Assembly: GCA_025931135.1 (NCBI GenBank)
Contig: JAICNR010000002.1
Coordinates: 1 to 49,510 of the forward strand
Direction: 5' to 3'
Length of the DNA stretch: 49,510 nt
Source: Gemmatimonadota bacterium
GTDB lineage: Bacteria > Gemmatimonadota > Gemmatimonadetes > JACCXV01 > JAHWKZ01
A program made the translations under genes and the position numbers. Shown one piece after another: positions 44,129 through 49,510 of this stretch. The notes below the pieces were generated by a model. It searched no databases and was not told the DNA's origin. It was given only the letters and a program-made list of their open reading frames with translations. The number at the start of each line of letters is the position of its first letter. The stretch's first letter is position 1.

Positions 44129-45055
44129 TTGGAGCGGAGTTCCGGCAGGTCCCCCGGCTACCTCGTGGTGGCGGGCCCCACGGCGGTCGGGAAGAGCGCG
44201 GTCGCGCTGGAGCTCGCCCAGCGCCTGGACGGGGAGATCGTGATCGCCGACTCCCGTCAGGTCTACCGCGGGATCGACATCGCGACCGCTAAGCCGAGCG
44301 CCGCCGAGCGATCCCGCGTGCCGCACCACCTCGTCGACCTCGTGGCTCTCGGCGATCGATACACCGCCGCGGATTACGCGGTCGACGCGGATGCCGCGAT
44401 CGGCACGATTATCGCGCGCGGTCGCGTGCCGATCGTCTGCGGCGGGACCGGCCTCTACCTCGCCGCGCTGGCGGGTGCGCTGGACCCGATCGAGGAAGCC
44501 GCGGATCCGGCGGGGCGTGCCCGCGCGCGCGCACGGGTCGACGCGATCCCCGACGAGGAGCGGCACGCCGCCCTGGCGGACGTGGATCCCCACACCGCGG
44601 CGCGCCTTCCGCGGGGGGACCGGCAGCGGATCGACCGCGCGCTCGAGGTCTGGTTCCTCACGGGGCGGTCCCTGTCCTCCCACCACGGGGGTGGCCGCGA
44701 GCCGAGACCCCATGTCGCGGCGCGGCTCGTCCGCTCGCGGCCGGAGATCCTCCGGCGGATCGACGAGCGCCTGGACGAGATGCTCTCCGCCGGCCTCGAG
44801 GAGGAGGCGCGCGCGCTGTGGGAAGCGGGCCGGTCGGCGAACGAGCCCGGGCTCGACACGATCGGGATCCAGGAGTGGTGGCGGCACTTCGAGGGCGGGC
44901 GCAGCCGGGACGAGACGATCGAGGAGATCCGCGCGGCCACCCGGCAGTATGCCAAGCGCCAGACGACATGGTTCCGCCATCAGGGGGAGTACCGTCCCAT
45001 CCCGGCGGACGACGCCGCTCCTTCGATCCTCGATCTCTGGAGTCGCTCCGGATGA
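44129..45055 (+). CDS. miaA: tRNA dimethylallyltransferase
   Basis: A 308-residue enzyme that isopentenylates A37 of tRNAs reading UNN codons. The start is taken as TTG 44129, behind AGGGG, just after mutL; no ATG is suitably placed. The P-loop GPTAVGKS is at 16-23, followed by ADSRQVYRGIDIATAKP and GGTGLYL, all conserved in MiaA. The product is the substrate of MiaB, encoded at 26473-27828. Its stop overlaps uppP (ATGA). Confidence 0.94.
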   Translation: MERSSGRSPGYLVVAGPTAVGKSAVALELAQRLDGEIVIADSRQVYRGIDIATAKPSAAERSRVPHHLVDLVALGDRYTAADYAVDADAAIGTIIARGRVPIVCGGTGLYLAALAGALDPIEEAADPAGRARARARVDAIPDEERHAALADVDPHTAARLPRGDRQRIDRALEVWFLTGRSLSSHHGGGREPRPHVAARLVRSRPEILRRIDERLDEMLSAGLEEEARALWEAGRSANEPGLDTIGIQEWWRHFEGGRSRDETIEEIRAATRQYAKRQTTWFRHQGEYRPIPADDAAPSILDLWSRSG

Positions 45056-45825
45056 CGTCCGTCGACGCGCTGATCCTGGGGATCGTTCAGGGTCTCACGG
45101 AGTTCCTTCCCGTGTCGTCGAGCGCGCATCTCGTCATGGGACAGGAGCTCCTCGGCGCCAACGAGCCGGGCGTCGCGTTCGACGTGCTCGTTCACGGGGC
45201 GACGCTCCTCGCCGTCCTTCTCTACTTCCGGCGGCGGATCGTCCAGCTCGTGCGACAGCGATCCTGGCCGTACGCGGGGAAGATCGTCGTGGGGACGATT
45301 CCCGCGGGGATCGTCGGAGTCCTGTTCGAATCCGCGATCGAGCGCGTGTTCGCCGCGCCCGTGGTCGTCGTGTTCGCGCTCTTCGCGACCGGGGCGCTGC
45401 TCCTGTCGCTGCGCGCGATCCCAGCGGACCGGCGGGAAGTCGATGTGCCGTCGTGGTGGCAGGCGTGGTGGATCGGCTGCGCGCAGATGGTGGCGATCCT
45501 CCCTGGGATCAGCCGCTCGGGCTCGACCATCGCCACGGCCCGCTGGCTGGGGGTGGCCCCGGCGCCCGCGGCCGAGTTCTCGTTCCTGCTCGGCGTGCCG
45601 GCGATCGCCGGCGCGATCGTGCTGCAGGCGGGCGAGCTGAGGGCCGGCGTTGCTGAGGGATCGGGGACGATCTACGCCCTGGGGTGGGTCACCGCCCTCC
45701 TCGCCGGTCTCGTCGCGATCGCCCTCGTCTTCCGGTTGCTCGAGCGGCGCGCCTTCGCCCACTTCGGGTGGTATTGCTGGGCGGCGGCGGCGGCATTCGG
45801 GACATGGCTCCTGTTCCACGGATGA
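45052..45825 (+). CDS. uppP: Undecaprenyl-diphosphate phosphatase
   Basis: A 257-residue inner-membrane enzyme that recycles undecaprenyl pyrophosphate for peptidoglycan and glycan synthesis (also called BacA). Both signature motifs are present: QGLTEFLPVSSSAHL (14-28) and PGISRSGSTI near residue 151-160. Eight membrane helices fit the sequence. Start and stop overlap the neighbours by ATGA. Release of undecaprenyl phosphate would also support lipid-linked sugar donors of the type a TMTC-like enzyme could use, but that link is general. Confidence 0.95.
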   Translation: MTSVDALILGIVQGLTEFLPVSSSAHLVMGQELLGANEPGVAFDVLVHGATLLAVLLYFRRRIVQLVRQRSWPYAGKIVVGTIPAGIVGVLFESAIERVFAAPVVVVFALFATGALLLSLRAIPADRREVDVPSWWQAWWIGCAQMVAILPGISRSGSTIATARWLGVAPAPAAEFSFLLGVPAIAGAIVLQAGELRAGVAEGSGTIYALGWVTALLAGLVAIALVFRLLERRAFAHFGWYCWAAAAAFGTWLLFHG

Positions 45826-46688
45826 GCGGGGGGTTCGGCCCGCCACTCGCGCTCTCGGACCTCGTCCGGGCCGCGCTCTCCGAGGACGTGGGGTCGGGTG
45901 ACGTGACGACGCGCGCCACCGTCCCGGCCGACCTGCCCGGGCGGGCGCGGGTGATCGCGCGCGCGCGCGGCGTCGTGGCCGGAACCCAGGCGTTCGTCGA
46001 GGTCTATCGGCAGGTGGATCCTTCCGTCGAGGTCGACCTCGTCGCCCCCGACGGGACGCCGGTCGAGCCCGGGGATCTCGTCGCCGGCGCGCGCGGTGCG
46101 TTCGTGTCCCTCCTCGCGGCCGAGCGTGTGGCGCTCAACTTCCTGCAACGACTCTCCGGCATCGCCACCCTCGCCTCCAAGTTCGTCCGCGCGATCGAGG
46201 GAACGGGTGCGACCGTCGTCGACACGCGCAAGACGACCCCCGGCTGGCGCGCGCTCGAGAAGGCCGCCGTCCGCGCCGGCGGCGCGGCGAATCACCGGAT
46301 GGGCCTCTACGACGCGTATCTGATCAAGGAGAATCACGTGGCGGGAGCGGGTGGGATCGCGGCGGCTTTGGCAGCGGCCCGGCGGCACGACGCTCCCGGT
46401 TTGCCGGTGGAGATCGAAGTCCGCTCGCTCGAGGAGCTGGACGAGGCACTGGGGTCGCGCGACCGTCCCGATCGCATCCTGTGCGACAACTTCTCGCTCG
46501 AAGACCTGGCGCGCGCGGTGGAGCGTGTCCGTTCGGCGCCACATCCGCCACTCGTCGAAGCGAGCGGCGGGATCACCCTCGCCAACGCGCGCGCGGTCGC
46601 GGCTACGGGGGTCGACTGGATCTCGGTCGGCGGCCTCACGCACTCCGCGCCCGCACTCGATCTCTCGTGCCTGATCGAACCGGCCTGA
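45822..46688 (+). CDS. nadC: Quinolinate phosphoribosyltransferase
   Basis: A 288-residue enzyme that joins quinolinate to PRPP, giving nicotinate mononucleotide in NAD synthesis. Clear family segments are EDVGSGDVTTRA near the N-terminus, LNFLQRLSGIAT, VVDTRKTTPGWRALEKAAVRAGG (given in part; RKT binds phosphate), HRMGLYDAYLIKENH and the final ISVGGLTHSAPALDLS. All active-site blocks are intact. It starts at ATG 45822 in an ATGA overlap with uppP. Enzymes that make quinolinate (nadA, nadB) are not in the window. Confidence 0.95.
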   Translation: MSGGFGPPLALSDLVRAALSEDVGSGDVTTRATVPADLPGRARVIARARGVVAGTQAFVEVYRQVDPSVEVDLVAPDGTPVEPGDLVAGARGAFVSLLAAERVALNFLQRLSGIATLASKFVRAIEGTGATVVDTRKTTPGWRALEKAAVRAGGAANHRMGLYDAYLIKENHVAGAGGIAAALAAARRHDAPGLPVEIEVRSLEELDEALGSRDRPDRILCDNFSLEDLARAVERVRSAPHPPLVEASGGITLANARAVAATGVDWISVGGLTHSAPALDLSCLIEPA

Positions 46689-46696
46689 CGATCGGC

Positions 46697-47419
46697 TTGG
46701 CGGAACGCCTCGGCGTGCGGGTCGTCGAGCACGGCGCGATCGAGTCGACGATGGAGGCGGCGCTCACCGATCCCGGTCCGGCGCCGGTCGTCCATCTCGC
46801 GGCGAGCCAGTCGGCCGGCCGCGGCAGGCACGGTCGGGAGTGGCGAAGCCCGCCGGGGAACCTCTACGCGACGATCCGCTGGCCGGAGCCGGACGATCCG
46901 TTCCCGACCGGCCTGCTCGGAGCCGTGCAGATCGAGTGGGCTCGAACGATCGCGGCGGCAGGAGGTCCGGAGGTCCGCTGCAAGTGGCCGAACGACGGCT
47001 GGCTGGACGGGGCGAAGTGGGCGGGGCTCCTGGCCGCGCGTCCCGCGGCGCGGCCGGGAGAGATCCACCTCGGTCTGGGCGCCAACCTGGTCACGGCGCC
47101 TTCGGTCGAAGGAACCGAGGTCGCGTGTCTGCGGGTGCGGTGGACGGAGTGGCCGGGCGCGGGAGAAGCGACCGCGCTCCTTCTCGGCGCGGCGCTCCGC
47201 GTCCTCCGGGACGGCCCGGCCGGCATCGGGCCTCGACTGGCGAGCTGGTCCTTGCACGACGCGCTCAAGCCGGGCGAGCCGCTCGTGGTCGAGGGAGCGG
47301 GCGGGCAGGTCGAGGGCGCGTATCTGGGGATCGACCCGGAGGGGCGGCTCCGGCTCGCAGCGCGCGGGGGAGAGGTTCGCGTCTCGAGCGGGGACGTCCG
47401 GCGGGTGAGACCGGTCTAG
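46697..47419 (+). CDS. birA: Biotin--protein ligase (no DNA-binding domain)
   Basis: A protein of about 240 residues that activates biotin and attaches it to carboxyl-carrier proteins. The ligase motif GRGRHGREW with SPPGNLYATI, the KWPND motif and the C-terminal beta domain are present. No N-terminal helix-turn-helix is seen, so it is a monofunctional group I ligase. The start is uncertain: TTG 46697 (used here), GTG 46667 (overlaps nadC by 22 bp) and CTG 46685 (CTGA overlap) are in frame, and none has a good ribosome site. The usual STN motif reads STM. Confidence 0.88.
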   Translation: MAERLGVRVVEHGAIESTMEAALTDPGPAPVVHLAASQSAGRGRHGREWRSPPGNLYATIRWPEPDDPFPTGLLGAVQIEWARTIAAAGGPEVRCKWPNDGWLDGAKWAGLLAARPAARPGEIHLGLGANLVTAPSVEGTEVACLRVRWTEWPGAGEATALLLGAALRVLRDGPAGIGPRLASWSLHDALKPGEPLVVEGAGGQVEGAYLGIDPEGRLRLAARGGEVRVSSGDVRRVRPV

Positions 47420-47462
47420 CGGGGCCTGCCCGGCCGGTCTTCGCGTTCTCCCCACCGCCGGC

Positions 47463-47468
47463 TATCTT
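47463..47468 (+). promoter_or_regulatory. Probable -10 element of coaX (TATCTT), leaderless-type
   Basis: TATCTT lies nine bases before ATG 47478 and no ribosome site separates them. The -35 region at 17 bp (TTCGCG) is weak. Confidence 0.5.
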
Positions 47469-47477
47469 CCGCCGCCC

Positions 47478-48257
47478 ATGCTCCTCCTCGCCGACATCGG
47501 AAACAGCGAGACCCTTCTCGGGGTGCGAAACGCCCGCGGGGAGATCGAGCGTCGCTGGCGGACGCGCTCCGACCCCCGTTCGACTCCCGACGAGATCGGG
47601 GTGCTCCTCCGGCAGTGGCTCGAGGCGCTCCCGGGGGGCGCGTCCTCCCTCGAGGCGTTCTGCGCCGCGTCCGTGGTCCCGAACTACACCCACGTCCTCG
47701 CGGAGGCGGCCGAGCGCCACCTCGGAATCGGATTGCGGGAGTTCCGCTGGTCCCCGGAGCTCGGGATCGGACTGGAGGTCGACGAGCCAGAGCGGGTGGG
47801 AGCCGACCGGGTGGCGAACGCGCTCGGCGCGCACCTCGCCTACCCGGGCCCGGCGATCGTCGTCGACTTCGGCACCGCGACGACGTTCGACGTCGTTTCC
47901 GCGACGGGGAACTTCCTCGGCGGGGCCATCGCGGCCGGAATCGAAGTGGCGGCGGCCAGCCTGTTCGGCAGGACGGCGTTGCTCCCTCGGATCGCGCTCG
48001 GCTTTCCCGACTCCGCGATCGGGAAGTCGACGGTCCAGAACCTCCAGATCGGCTTGTACCACGGCGCGACGCTCCTGGTCGACGGGCTGGTCGAGCGGAT
48101 ACGCCTCGAGTGGGAGCCGAAGGCCCGAGTGATCGCGACGGGCGGACTCGCGCAACGGATCGCGCCCCATTGCGCGAGCGTGAACGTCGTCGATCCCGAC
48201 CTGACCCTGAAAGGGGTCGGCTGGGGACACGACCGGCTCCACCCCACCTCGATCTGA
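47478..48257 (+). CDS. coaX: Type III pantothenate kinase
   Basis: A 259-residue ASKHA-fold kinase that phosphorylates pantothenate, the first step to coenzyme A. The start MLLLADIGNSETLLGV holds the phosphate-1 motif, GADRVANALGA is the pantothenate-binding block, and VVDFGTATTFDVV is the phosphate-2 motif; VIATGGLA near the end belongs to the adenosine site. Type III kinases resist feedback by CoA and need a monovalent cation. The birA-coaX order is common in several phyla. A weak hairpin (CCCTGG/CCAGGG near 48274-48290) follows, without a good T run. Confidence 0.95.
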   Translation: MLLLADIGNSETLLGVRNARGEIERRWRTRSDPRSTPDEIGVLLRQWLEALPGGASSLEAFCAASVVPNYTHVLAEAAERHLGIGLREFRWSPELGIGLEVDEPERVGADRVANALGAHLAYPGPAIVVDFGTATTFDVVSATGNFLGGAIAAGIEVAAASLFGRTALLPRIALGFPDSAIGKSTVQNLQIGLYHGATLLVDGLVERIRLEWEPKARVIATGGLAQRIAPHCASVNVVDPDLTLKGVGWGHDRLHPTSI

Positions 48258-48354
48258 CATCCCGGCAGACCCCTGGAATGGCCCAGGGATTGCGCTTTTC
48301 TACGCTGCTCCGGGCACTCATGTCATCCTGACAGGCGTTCTTCCGTCGCCGGAG

Positions 48355-48383
48355 TTGACAGCCCGGAGGCGCTCGCGTACGTT
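48355..48383 (+). promoter_or_regulatory. Sigma-70-type promoter of groESL
   Basis: TTGACA (48355-48360) and TACGTT (48378-48383) are separated by 17 bp. The CIRCE operator begins three bases later, so HrcA bound there would cover the transcription start. Confidence 0.85.
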
Positions 48384-48385
48384 TG

Positions 48386-48412
48386 TTAGCAGTCCATCGT
48401 GGTGAGTGCCAG
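48386..48412 (+). promoter_or_regulatory. CIRCE operator (HrcA binding site)
   Basis: TTAGCAGTC-N9-GAGTGCCAG matches the CIRCE inverted repeat TTAGCACTC-N9-GAGTGCTAA at 8 of 9 and 7 of 9 positions with the exact nine-base spacer. It overlaps the expected groES transcript start, indicating heat-shock control by HrcA, whose gene is not in this window. Confidence 0.9.
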
Positions 48413-48443
48413 GCCATTCCAAGTCCAGCTCAGGAGGTACCAC

Positions 48444-49510
<1,067 letters not shown>

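Noticed and set aside
48272-48302. Hairpin after coaX as an intrinsic terminator
   Set aside because: The stem is only six pairs and the T run is short and displaced, so it is not listed as a feature.

Overview
The window is a GC-rich bacterial chromosome segment with tightly packed genes, many joined by 4-bp ATGA/GTGA overlaps. It encodes TonB-dependent receptors, many lipoproteins, outer-membrane barrels and a GWxTD-type protein, so the cell is diderm. The gene set and the GWxTD-type protein suggest Gemmatimonadota or a close relative; this is inference, because no rRNA gene is present.

Layout. 1-8.8 kb: a bifunctional-nuclease family gene, then a cobalamin riboswitch with a terminator controlling btuF-btuC-btuD-btuB, a second TonB-receptor-like outer-membrane protein, a small lipoprotein and plsC. 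8.8-13.7 kb: a leader with a PyrR-type binding loop and a terminator in front of carA-carB, then an HU gene. 13.7-14.9 kb: tRNA-Arg(CCG) whose last 49 bp are repeated 1,094 bp downstream, enclosing a small insertion with one lipoprotein gene and no recognisable integrase. 14.9-17.2 kb (minus strand): a lipoprotein and a DUF47/PiT phosphate pair. 17.3-20.0 kb: an internally duplicated DUF6766-type membrane protein, MtgA, an anchored TPR protein and a rhodanese lipoprotein.

20.1-26.4 kb is the most unusual block: a small lipoprotein, a secreted acidic collagen-like protein, a TMTC-like polytopic TPR glycosyltransferase candidate, an outer-membrane barrel, and a metzincin lipoprotein. 26.4-33.8 kb: miaB, a LapA-like protein, rimK, a GWxTD-type protein that appears to start at a non-canonical codon, and comEC. 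33.8-41.9 kb: a MoxR-DUF58-Bat operon in which BatB/BatC and BatD/BatE are apparently fused. 41.9-48.3 kb: uspA, mutL, miaA, uppP, nadC, birA, coaX. 48.3 kb to the end: a CIRCE-controlled groES-groEL operon, with groEL cut by the window edge.

Functional themes are B12 uptake under riboswitch control, carbamoyl-phosphate synthesis under a pyrimidine-type attenuator, tRNA modification (miaB, miaA), cofactor synthesis (nadC, birA, coaX), envelope assembly, and a possible glycosylated surface collagen. A TATCTT-like hexamer recurs before genes, and at three genes it lies only 8-9 bases before the start codon, which suggests leaderless transcripts.
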